Notes: a model not told the origin generated them from the letters alone. Counted from the stretch's first letter, positions 23,785 to 37,007 are shown. The stretch is 64,000 bases of DNA from Pseudolabrys taiwanensis (GCF_003367395.1 NZ_CP031417.1:4923501-4987500), one strand, 5' to 3'. Made by a program: numbers and translations.

Positions 23785-24500
23785 GCGGTTTCCACGGCCG
23801 GCGTGAACAGATATCCGCCGGAGCGCACGGTCTTGATGATGCTCGGATCCTGCGGATCGGGTTCGATCTTGCGGCGCAAGCGGCTGACCAGAATGTCGAC
23901 GCTGCGCTCGAAGGCGGCGGCGGTGCGGCCTTGCGTGAGTTCGAGCAATTGATCGCGCGAGAGCACACGCTGCGGACGGTCGCAGAAGGCCTGCAACAGG
24001 CCGAACTCCGCGTCGGTGAGCGCGACGCGCGCGCCGGCCGGATTGCGCACCTCGCGCAGCAGGCGATCGATCTGCCAGCCGACGAAGGTCAGCATGCGCG
24101 CGCCGTTGGCGGTGGGCTCGGCGGTGGTGCCGGCCGCGCGCCGCAGCACGGCGCGAATGCGCGCCAGAAGTTCGCGCGGGTTGAACGGCTTGGGCATGTA
24201 GTCGTCGGCGCCCATTTCCAGGCCGAGAATGCGGTCGACTTCGTCGGACTTGGCGGTGAGCATGATGATCGGTACGGGCGAGCGCGCGCGCAGCCGCTTG
24301 CACAGCGACAACCCATCCTCGCCGGGCAGCATCAGGTCGAGCACGATCAGGTCGACCTTGGCGCCGTCGAGCAGACGGTCCAGCTCGCGGCCGTTGGCGG
24401 CAAGCGACACGCGGCATTCATTGGTGCGCAGATAGCGGGCAACGAGCGCGCTGATCTCGCGATCGTCTTCGACGACCAGAATGTGGGGCTGTTTGCTCAT
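23781..24500 (-). CDS. OmpR/PhoB family response regulator
   Basis: A 239-residue response regulator. Receiver: HILVVEDDREISALVARYLR, phospho-acceptor Asp55 in LIVLDLMLPGEDG, MLTAKSDEVDRILGLEMGAD and the conserved Lys in DYMPKPFNPREL. DNA-binding winged helix with LTDAEFGLLQAFCDRPQRVL and RSVDILVSRLRRKIEPDPQD. It is the partner of the kinase encoded directly downstream with a 4-base overlap. Best resemblance is to the OmpR family; target genes are not identifiable. Confidence 0.95.
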   Translation of the reverse strand: MSKQPHILVVEDDREISALVARYLRTNECRVSLAANGRELDRLLDGAKVDLIVLDLMLPGEDGLSLCKRLRARSPVPIIMLTAKSDEVDRILGLEMGADDYMPKPFNPRELLARIRAVLRRAAGTTAEPTANGARMLTFVGWQIDRLLREVRNPAGARVALTDAEFGLLQAFCDRPQRVLSRDQLLELTQGRTAAAFERSVDILVSRLRRKIEPDPQDPSIIKTVRSGGYLFTPAVETA

Positions 24501-24935
24501 GCAATGTCGGATAGCGGCGAAGCGGGGCGCGTGCGCGGGACGAATTGTATCCGAATGTTTCCAGTTCTTGCCACGTTACAAAGCGAAACAAATGAGGTCC
24601 GGCGACACACGTTCCCATCGACCACGAACGCGGTTTCTTTGCGGCGCGCCGGCGCATGTCCGGCGCCGCGAAGGTATCGGAATATGACTTCGATTTCATC
24701 GATGCAGTCGGTCTCGCCGGTGCCACGGTTGAAGAGCGGCAGCTCGACCGACACCGGCGTGGCGCCGTTGATGCGGGACTTCCTGAAGATGATTCAGGAT
24801 GCGCAGGCGTCGTCGTCGCGCTACGGCACGAGCGGCAGCAACTCGATGCCGCAGACCCACTCGCTCGTCGTAATTATACGGCGTGATCGATTAGCCGGAG
24901 AGCATAATCCGGTGCCGCGTGCGCGGCGCCGGACG
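24501..24935. other. 435-base interval upstream of the two-component genes
   Basis: Holds the promoter region of the response regulator on the minus strand and a possible small plus-strand ORF (24684 on). About 24880-24935 carries a hairpin-like stretch with GCCGGAGAGCATAATCCGGT. No other gene was seen. Confidence 0.5.
24684..24873 (+). other. Possible small Ser-rich ORF without a proper stop
   Basis: ATG 24684 has AAGG upstream, and 60 codons with strongly G/C-ending third positions follow: MTSISSMQSVSPVPRLKSGS, then TGVAPLMRDFLKMIQDAQAS. Coding character stops near TAA 24871, but that TAA is one base out of frame, so the open frame runs on through the antisense of the next gene. This could be a one-base frameshift at the end of a short gene, or chance. 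No family was recognised. Confidence 0.3.
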
Positions 24936-26561
24936 TCACATCCCAGGCAACTTGGTCACCGCGACCTTGGCGGTGCCGTCGGCCTCGGCGATCACGCGCA
25001 GCGTCTTCGCATCGAAGGCGATGCCGGTGAGGCGCAGGTCGTTGATGTTGGCGTTGACGTTGACGCCGTTGCCGCCGTTCTTCTCGAATTCGGCCAGGGT
25101 CTCGCCGATCTTCTTCTTGGCGTCGGCGGCGAACGGCTTCAGGTCGACGACCGCGTTGTCGGCCAACGCCTTTTCCAGATAGGGACCGGCGGCACGCGCG
25201 GCCGCGCTCAAGAGGCCGAACGCCGCCTCGGAGTCGACAGCGAGCGAAGTCTCCGTCAGGCGCAGCATCTGCTGCTTCTGGTCGAGCACGGGCTTACCCC
25301 AGATCAACACGCTGGCATCGGCGCCGAAACCGAACCAGCTTTTCTTCTCCCGCGCGTTCACCCGCAACGCGATCAACAGCCGGTCGCCGGCGGCCGCGAG
25401 CGTCACGCGCTTGACCTCGACGTCGACCGGGGCATTGCCGTCTTCCGGGAAGTGCTTACCCTTGAGCTGCGCCTCCAGCAGCTTGTTCACCTCGGTGAAC
25501 GGGACGTCGATCGGCAGGCCGACCGACAATTTGCCGTTCTCCATCGGCGGCACGAGATCGAGCTGCGCCGGGAACGGGCACGACGGCTTGGTCGCGGCCG
25601 GCACGATGCGGGTTTCGGCCTGCACGCCGATGGTCAGCGTCAGATTGCGGGCATCGACCTGCGGCTGCGCCGCCGCGGCGCGCACGGGGCGCATCTCCAG
25701 CCACAACTGCGGCAAACCGGTCGCGCCGCCGCCGAGCGGAATGGAGCGGCACATCTGCGTCCACTGCTCGCGCGCCGCTTGTTCGATGAAGGGATCGTTG
25801 CGCACGCGGTTCTGCAACGCGCCGACTTGGTCGTTGACGGCTTTGTCGATGAACGAGCGCGCTTCGCCGGCCGTGTTGATCTTGATGCCGGCGATCGAGA
25901 TGGCGCTGTCGCTGAGCGCGAGTTGCGCCGCGAGATTCGGCTCCAGACGCCAGTTCGCGGTGATCGCCGGCTTCGACCGCACGATGACCTGGCCGCGGAT
26001 GTCGGCGCGCTGATTGAGCGCATTGCCCGCCAGATTGCCGACTTCTTTCCCGAGAGACTGGCCGAGCAGGCCGGAGATGGTGCCGGCCAAGTTGCCGGCC
26101 TGCGTCGCGAGTTGGCCGGTGATGCTCAACGTGCCGTTGAGCGGCGTCGTGATGGTGATCTCGTTGGGCTTGCCGGTCACGGCCATGGCGCCGCGCGAGA
26201 TGGCGATGCCGATATCGGCCTTGGACAGAAGATTGCTGACAGGATTGTCGTTCTTGCCCGCCAAGTCGCGCGGCGTGGTGTTATCGAGACTTTGACGGAT
26301 CACGGCGAGTGGAATGGTGACCGGCGCGATCACTTGCGACGCGCGCGCGATCTGCGGCAATGGCGGCGGTGCCGGCACTTTCGCGAGCACCTCTTTGGTT
26401 TGGCTCTCGGGCAGGAAATAATCGAGCGCCCAGTTCGCGGCCATGAACGAGCCGCCGAGAACGACGATGGCCACGAACAGCAGGCGGAACGCGCGCGATC
26501 GTCCGAACCAACGTATCGGCGCGGTCGCGAAGTAGGTGATCTGCTCGAGCAAGCCGCGCAT
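24936..26561 (-). CDS. DUF4403 membrane-anchored protein
   Basis: A 541-residue protein with one N-terminal membrane segment (about 26-44, RLLFVAIVVLGGSFMAANWA) and a large periplasmic part made of DUF4403 sequence: PPLPQIARASQVIAPVTIPL, NWRLEPNLAAQLALSDSAIS, SKPAITA and a C-terminal half with VDVEVKRVTLAAAGDRLLIA and ADASVLIWGKPVLDQKQQML. DUF4403 proteins resemble lipid-binding tubular repeats; the role is unknown. ATG 26561 has GGGGGA upstream; the frame extends to 26717 but without a good start. Confidence 0.85.
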   Translation of the reverse strand: MRGLLEQITYFATAPIRWFGRSRAFRLLFVAIVVLGGSFMAANWALDYFLPESQTKEVLAKVPAPPPLPQIARASQVIAPVTIPLAVIRQSLDNTTPRDLAGKNDNPVSNLLSKADIGIAISRGAMAVTGKPNEITITTPLNGTLSITGQLATQAGNLAGTISGLLGQSLGKEVGNLAGNALNQRADIRGQVIVRSKPAITANWRLEPNLAAQLALSDSAISIAGIKINTAGEARSFIDKAVNDQVGALQNRVRNDPFIEQAAREQWTQMCRSIPLGGGATGLPQLWLEMRPVRAAAAQPQVDARNLTLTIGVQAETRIVPAATKPSCPFPAQLDLVPPMENGKLSVGLPIDVPFTEVNKLLEAQLKGKHFPEDGNAPVDVEVKRVTLAAAGDRLLIALRVNAREKKSWFGFGADASVLIWGKPVLDQKQQMLRLTETSLAVDSEAAFGLLSAAARAAGPYLEKALADNAVVDLKPFAADAKKKIGETLAEFEKNGGNGVNVNANINDLRLTGIAFDAKTLRVIAEADGTAKVAVTKLPGM

Positions 26562-26732
26562 GACATGTCCCCCGATTCGAGTGCCGGCAAATTTTAAGGA
26601 TATCGGGCGCGCCGCGCCAGTTCCGAGTTCCCATTGCGCCGTTCGACATTGACGCATGCGATATATGTTCGGAACCGACGACTGCACGCGTGAGTTTGCT
26701 TCATGTTGATTGCACACAGGGAGGCTATCACT

Positions 26733-27038
26733 ATGAAACTCTCGACGCTTGTTCTCGCCACTTCGATGATCGTGACGCCGGCGATCGCTTTCGCGCAGAG
26801 CGCGCCTGCTCCGGCGAACCAGTCAGGTCCGAGCGTGAACCCGACTCCGCAGCAGCCGACGGATCAGGGCGCTGGTGCCGAGACGGGCAATACGAAGGCG
26901 ACGCCGAAGGGCAGCACGATGGGCCGCGACTCGATGAATTCGGGCAGCATGGGCACGACCGGTTCGGGCGCGAGCGGCACGCACTCCGGTTCGAAGACCC
27001 TTGGAACCAAGCCGGCCGGCTCGGACGCCAAGAAGTAA
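26733..27038 (+). CDS. Small secreted low-complexity protein
   Basis: The 101-residue product has a signal peptide (MKLSTLVLATSMIVTPAIAF, cut after AFA) and a Gly/Ser/Thr-rich, disordered mature part with GRDSMNSGSMGTTGSG. GGGAGG is a strong ribosome site. A perfect terminator lies 33 bases downstream, so it is a single-gene unit. Proteins like this are common in hyphomicrobia and often respond to stress, but the role is unknown. Confidence 0.75.
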   Translation: MKLSTLVLATSMIVTPAIAFAQSAPAPANQSGPSVNPTPQQPTDQGAGAETGNTKATPKGSTMGRDSMNSGSMGTTGSGASGTHSGSKTLGTKPAGSDAKK

Positions 27039-27070
27039 GTACGACTGACGCAGTCTGGCGACGCGTCGAC

Positions 27071-27100
27071 GTCCCGCCGGTTCGCCGGCGGGACTTTTTT
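27071..27100 (+). terminator. Strong Rho-independent terminator
   Basis: GTCCCGCCGG pairs with CCGGCGGGAC around a TTCG tetraloop, followed by six T. One of the clearest in the window. Confidence 0.95.
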
Positions 27101-27306
27101 GTTCGTCGTTCGTGCGCGCCATGATCGACGTCATCGCGAACAGGTGTCCGCATCGTGTCAGAGGCGAGGTCATTACAGGGCAATGAGGGAGAATGCGTCG
27201 CGCCCCCTTGATCGAGCATGGTGCTGTCCCAGCTACATCGGATCGGGAGGACGAACTCCCGTGTGACTCACCGCGTGTATGAAAATCTCTAACCGAGGAG
27301 AGCCCG

Positions 27307-27600
27307 ATGAAGCTGAACTCCATGCAAATCGAGCGAACCCTACGTCAGTTTCCGTCGGAAGCCATTCCGGCCGATCATCCGGTGATGCCGCAGCTTACGC
27401 AGCTGTTTGGCGATCATACGTATTTCATCGACGGCGGCGGGCTCAATATCGTTGAACCTGCTCAAGGCGCGCAGGACGGCCAGCTCGGCGTGGTCGTGTC
27501 TCTCGCCAACTGGACGGACGGCGGCAACGCGCAGCTGGCGCCTCATCCGCCCGAAGCGACGGACGTTGTCGTGTCGCTCGGCGAAGCTCGCCACAACTAG
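27307..27600 (+). CDS. Small protein of unknown function
   Basis: The 97-residue soluble product reads MKLNSMQIERTLRQFPSEAI, then LTQLFGDHTYFIDGGGLNIV and GQLGVVVSLANWTDGG, with no signal peptide or membrane segment. GAGGAG lies 6 bases before ATG. Codon use is normal for the genome. It stands alone, with 127 bases to the next gene, and resembles conserved small hyphomicrobial proteins, but no family could be named. Confidence 0.72.
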   Translation: MKLNSMQIERTLRQFPSEAIPADHPVMPQLTQLFGDHTYFIDGGGLNIVEPAQGAQDGQLGVVVSLANWTDGGNAQLAPHPPEATDVVVSLGEARHN

Positions 27601-27770
27601 CTCTCTGCCTCATCGAGTACGAGCGTGCCGCGACCGGATGTGATGCGTGGTCGCGGTGCGCCGCAAGTTCTCACTGCCGACGGGGTGCAGGAGCGGTGAC
27701 GATTTTGTTGCGTCCGTTTCGCCCCGCTTCGACGCCGGACTATCTCGCGCCACGTGAAAAGGAAACGAGC

Positions 27771-28157
27771 ATGCGTTCCTCTTTGTCTATTCTTGCGCTA
27801 ACGGCGGCCTTTGCTCTCTCGCTGTCCGCAGCGAACGCGCAAAGCCAGCAGGGCCAATCGCCGTCAGCTTCTCCGCCAGCGGCCGCATCGCCTGGCTCAT
27901 CCGCCGATATACCGGATCAAAAGCTCGCTGCCACGGCGGCGGCGGTTAAAGGCGTCACCGCCGTCCGGCAGAGCTACGAAGAGAAATTGGCGGCGGCATC
28001 CACGACCGACAAGAAGCGCATCGTCGACGAGGCGCAGCAGGCGATGGCCAAGGCCGTCACCGATCAGGGGCTGTCGCTCGAGGAATACACGAAGATCCTG
28101 CAGGTGGCGCAGAACGATCCGACCGTGCAGAACAAGATCATCGAGCGGCTGAAGTAG
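27771..28157 (+). CDS. DUF4168 domain secreted protein
   Basis: The 128-residue product has a signal peptide (MRSSLSILALTAAFALSLSA, cut after NA-QS) and then DIPDQKLAATAAAVKGVTAV, with a predicted long helix and EEYTKILQVAQNDPTVQNKI at the end, the DUF4168 pattern. A Ser/Pro/Ala linker follows the signal. The frame is open to 27696 but ATG 27771 with AAGGA is preferred. Function is unknown; likely periplasmic. Confidence 0.83.
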   Translation: MRSSLSILALTAAFALSLSAANAQSQQGQSPSASPPAAASPGSSADIPDQKLAATAAAVKGVTAVRQSYEEKLAAASTTDKKRIVDEAQQAMAKAVTDQGLSLEEYTKILQVAQNDPTVQNKIIERLK

Positions 28158-28329
28158 CGAGCCGCGCGGTCACTCTCAAGTGTGAACAAATGCCGGACCC
28201 GTGTTGTGCGGGCGGTTGCCCGAGTCTGGCTTGTCTCCGCTGGTCTCCGCGAAAGTGGGGACCAGCGCGGATTCCCGTTTGCGCGCGAATGAGCGGAGTA
28301 CGACGCGGTTCAACCTGAATTGATGTCGC

Positions 28330-29256
28330 CTAGTGCTGCGTGCCCATGCGGTGCAATTTGAGCACGATGTAGACGGTCTCGCTTGCCGGCGTCGCGATGC
28401 CGAACTCGCGGCCGAGCGCGCGCACTTTGCCCGAGAGCCAGTCAAGTTCCAGCCGGCCGCCGCGATCGAGGTCGTTGGCCATCGAGCCTTTCATCGTCGG
28501 CACGGTCTTCGTCTCGACGAACGTCATGCGCTCGTCGATATAGGCCGGGTCGAGTGTGACACCCTTGGCTTTGCCGACGGCCAGCGCCTCCTGCATGAGC
28601 TGGCGGAAGAACGCTTTGGTGTCGGGATCGGCGAGGATCGGGCCGATGCCGGAGCGCAAGGCCGCCGTGGCGCCGGTCATGGCGGTGAGGAAGATGAACT
28701 TCTCCCACAATTCGCGTTCGATATGTGTCGACAGGCCGAGATCGAGTCCAGCGTCCTTGCCGGCGGCGACAAAGGCGTCGAGCGTCGCATCGGGGCGGTT
28801 GTCGGCAAAGCCAAAACGGAATTGATGGAATTGGCTGGTATGCTTGATCACGCCCGGCCCGCTGATCGTGCTGGCGATGTAGGCATAACCGCCCACCACT
28901 TTGTCGCGGCCGAGAATGCCGCCGACGCGGTCGACGCTGTCGATGCCGTTCTGCAGCGTGATGACGCGGGTGTTGGGGCCGATCAGCGGCTTGGTCTGTT
29001 CGGCCGCCTGTTCGGTGTCCCACAATTTCACAGCGAAGATCACGACATCGACAGGGCCAATCGTGCGTGGATCGTCCGTGACGTTCGGCTTGGGCAGATG
29101 CAGATCGCCATGCACACTCTCGATCTTCAGCCCGTTCTTTTTGATAGCGTCGAGATGGGCGCCGCGCGCGATGAAGAAGACATCGTGTCCTTTCACCGCC
29201 AGCCGCGCGCCGTAGTAGGCGCCGACAGCGCCGGCCGCCATGATCGCAATCCGCAT
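28330..29256 (-). CDS. 2-dehydropantoate 2-reductase family protein
   Basis: A 308-residue NADPH-dependent reductase of the PanE/ApbA family. The Rossmann start MRIAIMAAGAVGAYYGARLA is followed by KLWDTEQAAEQTKPLIGPNT, QNGIDSVDRVG, the conserved Lys in ELWEKFIFLTAMTGATAALR and GGRLELDWLSGKVRALGREF. Such enzymes reduce ketopantoate in pantothenate and CoA synthesis or related keto acids; the family also includes side paralogs with other substrates. It is alone on its strand. Confidence 0.9.
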   Translation of the reverse strand: MRIAIMAAGAVGAYYGARLAVKGHDVFFIARGAHLDAIKKNGLKIESVHGDLHLPKPNVTDDPRTIGPVDVVIFAVKLWDTEQAAEQTKPLIGPNTRVITLQNGIDSVDRVGGILGRDKVVGGYAYIASTISGPGVIKHTSQFHQFRFGFADNRPDATLDAFVAAGKDAGLDLGLSTHIERELWEKFIFLTAMTGATAALRSGIGPILADPDTKAFFRQLMQEALAVGKAKGVTLDPAYIDERMTFVETKTVPTMKGSMANDLDRGGRLELDWLSGKVRALGREFGIATPASETVYIVLKLHRMGTQH

Positions 29257-29477
29257 CGAGACCCTCCGTCGGAAAAGCGCGCGACGATAGCCGGAGCTCG
29301 CCGGCGCCGCTATCCGATAAAAGTGATCGGCAGCATCACAAAAATTTGCCCGGCCCGATGTGCGGTCCTTTTATCACCCCGCGAAAGCGGCAGGTTTGCC
29401 ACGGTTTTCCACCAGCCGGCGGGCGGCTCGTCGTGGCCCGGGTTGCGCGCCGGTCGCCGGGATGACGGCTGAAAAAC

Positions 29478-29505
29478 AAAAAAAAGCCCGGCGCGAGGCC
29501 GGGCT
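29478..29505 (-). terminator. Rho-independent terminator of the L,D-transpeptidase gene
   Basis: Read on the minus strand, AGCCCGGC pairs with GCCGGGCT around a 5-base loop and ends in a run of seven or more T. It lies 29 bases after the stop codon. Confidence 0.9.
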
Positions 29506-29534
29506 GAAGTCTTGGAGGATTCAGATAAGTAAGA

Positions 29535-30311
29535 TCAGCGGATGGTCGTCCAGGCGCGGGCCGCCGCGCTTTCGGCGGACGGCGCATAAGACTGCGTCAT
29601 CGATACGCGTTCGGGCGAAATGGGCTGCGGCTCATTCTGCGCCTGCTGATTGCGCACCTTCGCCTTGGCCTCGACCGTCTGCGGCAGCACGATCACCTTC
29701 GCGCCGACCTGCACACGGTTGTAGAGGTCGATCACATCTTCGTTGGTCAGACGGATGCAGCCGGATGACACCTGCTTGCCGATCGTCGACGGCGAATTCG
29801 TGCCGTGGATGCGATACTCGGTGCTGCCGATATACATAGCGCGCGCGCCGAGCGGATTGCCCGGGCCGCCGCTGGTCATGCGCGGCAGATAAGGCTGGCG
29901 CTTGATCATTTCCGCCGGCGGATACCAATCGGGCCATTCCGCCTTGCGGGTGATCTGCTTCACGCCGGACCAGGTGAAGCCCTCGCGGCCGACGCCGATG
30001 CCGTAGCGCAGGGCTTTGCCGTTGCCGAGCACGTAATAGAGATAGGTGTGCGGCGTATCGACGATCACCGTGCCCGGCACTTCGGTGGTTTTGTAATCGA
30101 CGATCTGACGCTTCAGGTACGCGGGCAGCTGCGCGTCTTCGTCTTCGATCGGCGCGGCCTGTTCTTCGACCTGGGGCTGCGGCGCGGCTTGCGCCGGCTC
30201 CGGCTGGGTCAGGAACGGGAAGAAGGTTTGCGCCTGCACGGGGCCGCTCAAGAACGCGGCCGAGATCAGCGCGAACGAACCGGCGGTTAGAATTTTGCGG
30301 TAGGAGGACAT
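29535..30311 (-). CDS. L,D-transpeptidase (YkuD family)
   Basis: From ATG 30311 the 258-residue product has a signal peptide (MSSYRKILTAGSFALISAAF), a Pro/Ala/Gln/Glu linker (about 36-60) and a YkuD domain. The catalytic motif is intact: His169 in IHGTNSP and Cys185 in SSGCIRL. These enzymes make 3-3 crosslinks in peptidoglycan or attach proteins to it, in the periplasm. GAGGG precedes the start. It has its own terminator. A C-terminal Gln/Ser tail follows the domain. Confidence 0.93.
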   Translation of the reverse strand: MSSYRKILTAGSFALISAAFLSGPVQAQTFFPFLTQPEPAQAAPQPQVEEQAAPIEDEDAQLPAYLKRQIVDYKTTEVPGTVIVDTPHTYLYYVLGNGKALRYGIGVGREGFTWSGVKQITRKAEWPDWYPPAEMIKRQPYLPRMTSGGPGNPLGARAMYIGSTEYRIHGTNSPSTIGKQVSSGCIRLTNEDVIDLYNRVQVGAKVIVLPQTVEAKAKVRNQQAQNEPQPISPERVSMTQSYAPSAESAAARAWTTIR

Positions 30312-30488
30312 GGCACCCTCGACAACTGAGTTACGCATTTGTCGAGAGAAGCGGCGGACAGGTTCAATGGTTCCTGATCACGGAACCCTCAAATGCGCGA
30401 AACCGCTTGGAACACCAGGGCTTTTTCGGCGTTACGTCGCGCCGGGATACCGTTTCGCGGCGCAGCCGACGACTGGCCAGACCCGCCG

Positions 30489-30989
30489 TTACTTGCTGTC
30501 GCGATGCCAGCCGACCGTCGCCTCGGGGGCGCTGTCGACCGAGGCGAAGTAAGGCTTGATGTCGAGCAGCGGCGTGCCGTCGAGGCAATCGAGACCGACC
30601 ACCTTGAGCGTAGGGCCCTCGATCCCGAGAAGCTTCACCACGCTCATGGCGATTGGGTTCGGCCGTGCCGGCGAGCGCAGGGCGAAGGTGCCGCGCTGGG
30701 TGCCGTAATGGGCCGGTGACTGCAGCACGAGGTTTCGCGGCGCCTTGTCCATCCAGTAGAGGAGGACGAGGTGGCTGCAGCTCCCGACGTCCTTCAGGCC
30801 GTCGGCAAAGCGCGGGTCGAGCGCGACCGTGCAGACCGCGTCCGAACCCCGGGCGTTCTTCGGACAGTCCTTGCGCGCGCGCCAGGGCGTGTGAATGCGG
30901 CCGATGAAATAGACCCCCGCGTCGGGCTGGGCCGGCAGTTCGACCGCCTTCTCGCCGGGGCGGATGCCGAATTCTTCCTTAATGTTCAT
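30489..30989 (-). CDS. trmO: tRNA N6-threonylcarbamoyladenosine (t6A37) methyltransferase
   Basis: TrmO (YaeB) methylates t6A at position 37 of tRNA-Thr using SAM. The 166-residue protein shows FIGRIHTPWRARKDCPKNAR, GSCSHLVLLYWMDKAPRNLV, TFALRSPARPNPIAMSVVKL and DCLDGTPLLDIKPYFASVD, the family pattern of a single beta-barrel domain. Short forms without the C-terminal tRNA-binding domain are common in proteobacteria. It lies 177 bases upstream of the L,D-transpeptidase but is probably a separate unit. Confidence 0.92.
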   Translation of the reverse strand: MNIKEEFGIRPGEKAVELPAQPDAGVYFIGRIHTPWRARKDCPKNARGSDAVCTVALDPRFADGLKDVGSCSHLVLLYWMDKAPRNLVLQSPAHYGTQRGTFALRSPARPNPIAMSVVKLLGIEGPTLKVVGLDCLDGTPLLDIKPYFASVDSAPEATVGWHRDSK

Positions 30990-31136
30990 CGCTGGTTCCT
31001 GAGCGCCACTAAGTCGCGTTAACGGATGAGAACACTAGCAAAACAGGCCGCGAACGCAGAGGGGGCAGGCTCCGGGACGGTTCGCTGGCACCGACCCATT
31101 TTCTCGAGATTCGCCCGCTTGACCTCTTGATCAAGG

Positions 31137-31154
31137 TATAAAGATATCTTTATA
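31137..31154. promoter_or_regulatory. Candidate SahR-type operator of the methionine operon
   Basis: TATAAAGATATCTTTATA is a perfect 18-bp palindrome 45 bases upstream of the ArsR-methyltransferase start. Sites of this AT-rich form are typical for ArsR-family regulators of S-adenosylhomocysteine/methionine metabolism in proteobacteria. It is AT-rich in an otherwise GC-rich region, and probably overlaps the -10/-35 area. Confidence 0.8.
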
Positions 31155-31198
31155 TAGTGGGAAGTCGCCCAAGGGGCGGCCTTTCGATTGGGAAGGTG

Positions 31199-32194
31199 AT
31201 GACCGGCCGGCTCGGATTCGAGGCTCTCAATGCGGCGCTGAAGGCCGCGGGCGAGGAAACGCGCCTGCGCGTGCTCGCCCTGTTGGCCGAGGCCGAGCTG
31301 ACCGTGTCCGACCTCACCGATATCCTGCGCCAGTCGCAGCCGCGCATTTCCCGCCACCTCAAGCTGCTGGTCGAGGCCGGGCTGATCGAGCGCTTCCGCG
31401 AGGGCACTTGGGCGTTCTTCCGCCTCGCCGAGCATGGCGGCGGCGCCGAGCTCGCCCACGCCCTGCTCGACAAGCTCAACCACGCCGATCCCGTCATCGC
31501 CCGCGACCGTGAGCGCCTGGCGTCGGTGCGGCAGGCGCGCGCCGCCGCGGCGCAGGCCTATTTCCGGGCTCATGCCGTGGAGTGGGACCGCATCCGCAAT
31601 CTGCACGTCGCCGACGAAGCGGTGGAAGCCGCGATCCAGGACGCGCTGGCCGAAAAGCCGTTCCGTTCGCTGCTCGATCTCGGCACCGGCACCGGCCGCA
31701 TGCTGGAGTTGTTCGGACCGCACGTCGAACGCGGCCTCGGCCTCGACCTGTCGCTCGACATGCTGCTGCTCGCGCGCGACCGGCTGGAGCGCGCCGGCCT
31801 CAAGCATTGCAGCGTGCGGCAGGGCGATCTCTACGATCTGCCGATCGCCAACGACTCGTTCGACGTCGTCATCCTGCATCAGGTGCTGCACTTCCTCGAC
31901 GATGGCGGCCGCGCCATCAAGGAAGCCGCGCGCGTGCTGCGTCCGGGCGGGCGCCTGCTGGTGGTCGACTTCGCGCCGCACGAACAGGAATTCCTGCGCG
32001 AACAGTTCGCGCACCGCCGTCTCGGCTTCGCGCCGGAGACGGTGACGCAATGGATGGCGGCCTCCGGCCTCGAGCCGGTGCTGCACAAGTCGCTCAGCCC
32101 CGAGCCGGGTAGTGAAGGAAAGATCGCCGTGTCGCTGTGGCTCGCACGCGACAAGCGCACATTGGTGGCGCCCATTCGGCGAGAGGTCGCGTGA
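31199..32194 (+). CDS. ArsR-family regulator fused to a methyltransferase domain (SahR-like)
   Basis: The 331-residue product has an N-terminal ArsR winged helix (about 10-95, ETRLRVLALLAEAELTVSDL with QPRISRHLKLLVEAGLI) and a C-terminal SAM-dependent methyltransferase domain, with motif I LLDLGTGTGRMLE near 157-170 and SFDVVILHQVLHFLDDGGRA. The methyltransferase part probably senses SAM or SAH rather than modifying a substrate. It lies before metF-metH and starts with ATG 31199 (GTG 31157 is the longer option). TGA overlaps or abuts the metF start, so it is the first gene of that operon and its own regulator. Confidence 0.88.
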   Translation: MTGRLGFEALNAALKAAGEETRLRVLALLAEAELTVSDLTDILRQSQPRISRHLKLLVEAGLIERFREGTWAFFRLAEHGGGAELAHALLDKLNHADPVIARDRERLASVRQARAAAAQAYFRAHAVEWDRIRNLHVADEAVEAAIQDALAEKPFRSLLDLGTGTGRMLELFGPHVERGLGLDLSLDMLLLARDRLERAGLKHCSVRQGDLYDLPIANDSFDVVILHQVLHFLDDGGRAIKEAARVLRPGGRLLVVDFAPHEQEFLREQFAHRRLGFAPETVTQWMAASGLEPVLHKSLSPEPGSEGKIAVSLWLARDKRTLVAPIRREVA

Positions 32195-32196
32195 AC

Positions 32197-33105
32197 ATGA
32201 ATGCTCCAATCCGTCTCAGTCGCCATAAGCGCGACCCGCGCCATCTCAACGTCTCCTTCGAGTTCTTCCCGCCGAAGGACGAGGCGATGGAAAAGATTTT
32301 GTGGGACTCGATCGAGCGCCTGGCGCCGCTGACGCCCGATTTCGTTTCCGTCACGTACGGCGCCGGCGGTTCGACGCGCGAGCGCACGCATGCGACGGTC
32401 AAGCGCATCCTCTCCGACACGCCGCTCACGCCCGCCGCGCATCTGACCTGCGTCGCGGCGACGCGCGAGGAGATCGACGGCATCGTGCGCAACTATCACG
32501 ATGCCGGCGTGCGTCACATCGTGGCGCTGCGCGGCGACGCGCTGGAAGGCGCGGGCGCCGCATACAAAGCGCATCCGGGAGGCTACGAGACCTCGGCGGC
32601 CCTGGTCGCCGGCATCAAGCGCATCGCGCCGGACTTCGACGTGTCGGTTTCGGCCTATCCCGAGAAGCATCCGGATTCGCCGACCATCGAAGCCGACATC
32701 GACATGCTCGAGGCCAAGGTCGATGCCGGCGCGGACCGCGCCATCACGCAGTTCTTCTTCGAGAACGATCTCTACTTCCGTTATCTCGATCGCGTGCGGG
32801 CGCGCGGCATCAATATCCCGATCGTGCCGGGCATCCTGCCGGTGCAGAACTTCAAGTCGGCCAGGAACTTCGCCGAGCGCGCCGGCGCTACGGTGCCGAA
32901 CTGGCTCGCCGAGCGCTTCAACGGCCTCGACGACGATCCGGCGACGCGCAAGCTGATCGCCGCCGCGGTGGCGGCCGAACAGGTGCTCGACCTCGTCGAC
33001 CGGGGCGTCACCCACTTCCATTTCTACACCATGAATCGCGCCGACCTCGTCTACGCGATCTGCCACCTGCTCGGCATGCGCCCGGCGGTGGAACAAGCCG
33101 CTTGA
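32197..33105 (+). CDS. metF: 5,10-methylenetetrahydrofolate reductase
   Basis: MetF makes 5-methyl-THF with a flavin cofactor, the methyl donor for MetH. The 302-residue protein has family motifs: [17 protein letters not shown] at the N-terminus, [46 protein letters not shown] and a C-terminal [20 protein letters not shown]. It starts at ATG 32197; GTG 32191, which overlaps the previous TGA (GTGA), is a real alternative. metH follows 15 bases later. Confidence 0.95.
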   Translation: MNAPIRLSRHKRDPRHLNVSFEFFPPKDEAMEKILWDSIERLAPLTPDFVSVTYGAGGSTRERTHATVKRILSDTPLTPAAHLTCVAATREEIDGIVRNYHDAGVRHIVALRGDALEGAGAAYKAHPGGYETSAALVAGIKRIAPDFDVSVSAYPEKHPDSPTIEADIDMLEAKVDAGADRAITQFFFENDLYFRYLDRVRARGINIPIVPGILPVQNFKSARNFAERAGATVPNWLAERFNGLDDDPATRKLIAAAVAAEQVLDLVDRGVTHFHFYTMNRADLVYAICHLLGMRPAVEQAA

Positions 33106-33119
33106 GTGGAGTTGTTGTC

Positions 33120-36845
<3,726 letters not shown>

Positions 36846-37007
36846 CAGTAGCTCCCACTCGCCACTGGCTGACGCTTTGCGGGTCTTTCTTGATCCGCAG
36901 GTGTTCCCGGGTTTACTGCGAGCTAACCAGCTTGCCCGCTTCATTTGCGTTTCAGAAACGAGGGCCGTTTATATCTAATTGCCTGACTTTCATGTGCGGA
37001 GCCGACA

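Noticed and set aside
23931..26597. Open frame of 888 codons on the plus strand
   Set aside because: It runs antisense through the response regulator and DUF4403 genes; its translation is Arg/Ala/Gly/His-rich with no family pattern, a product of high GC content.
32301..33119. Long N-terminal extension of MetH to 1514 codons
   Set aside because: This part overlaps metF in another frame and has no MetH homology; GTG 33120 with GGAG is the real start.
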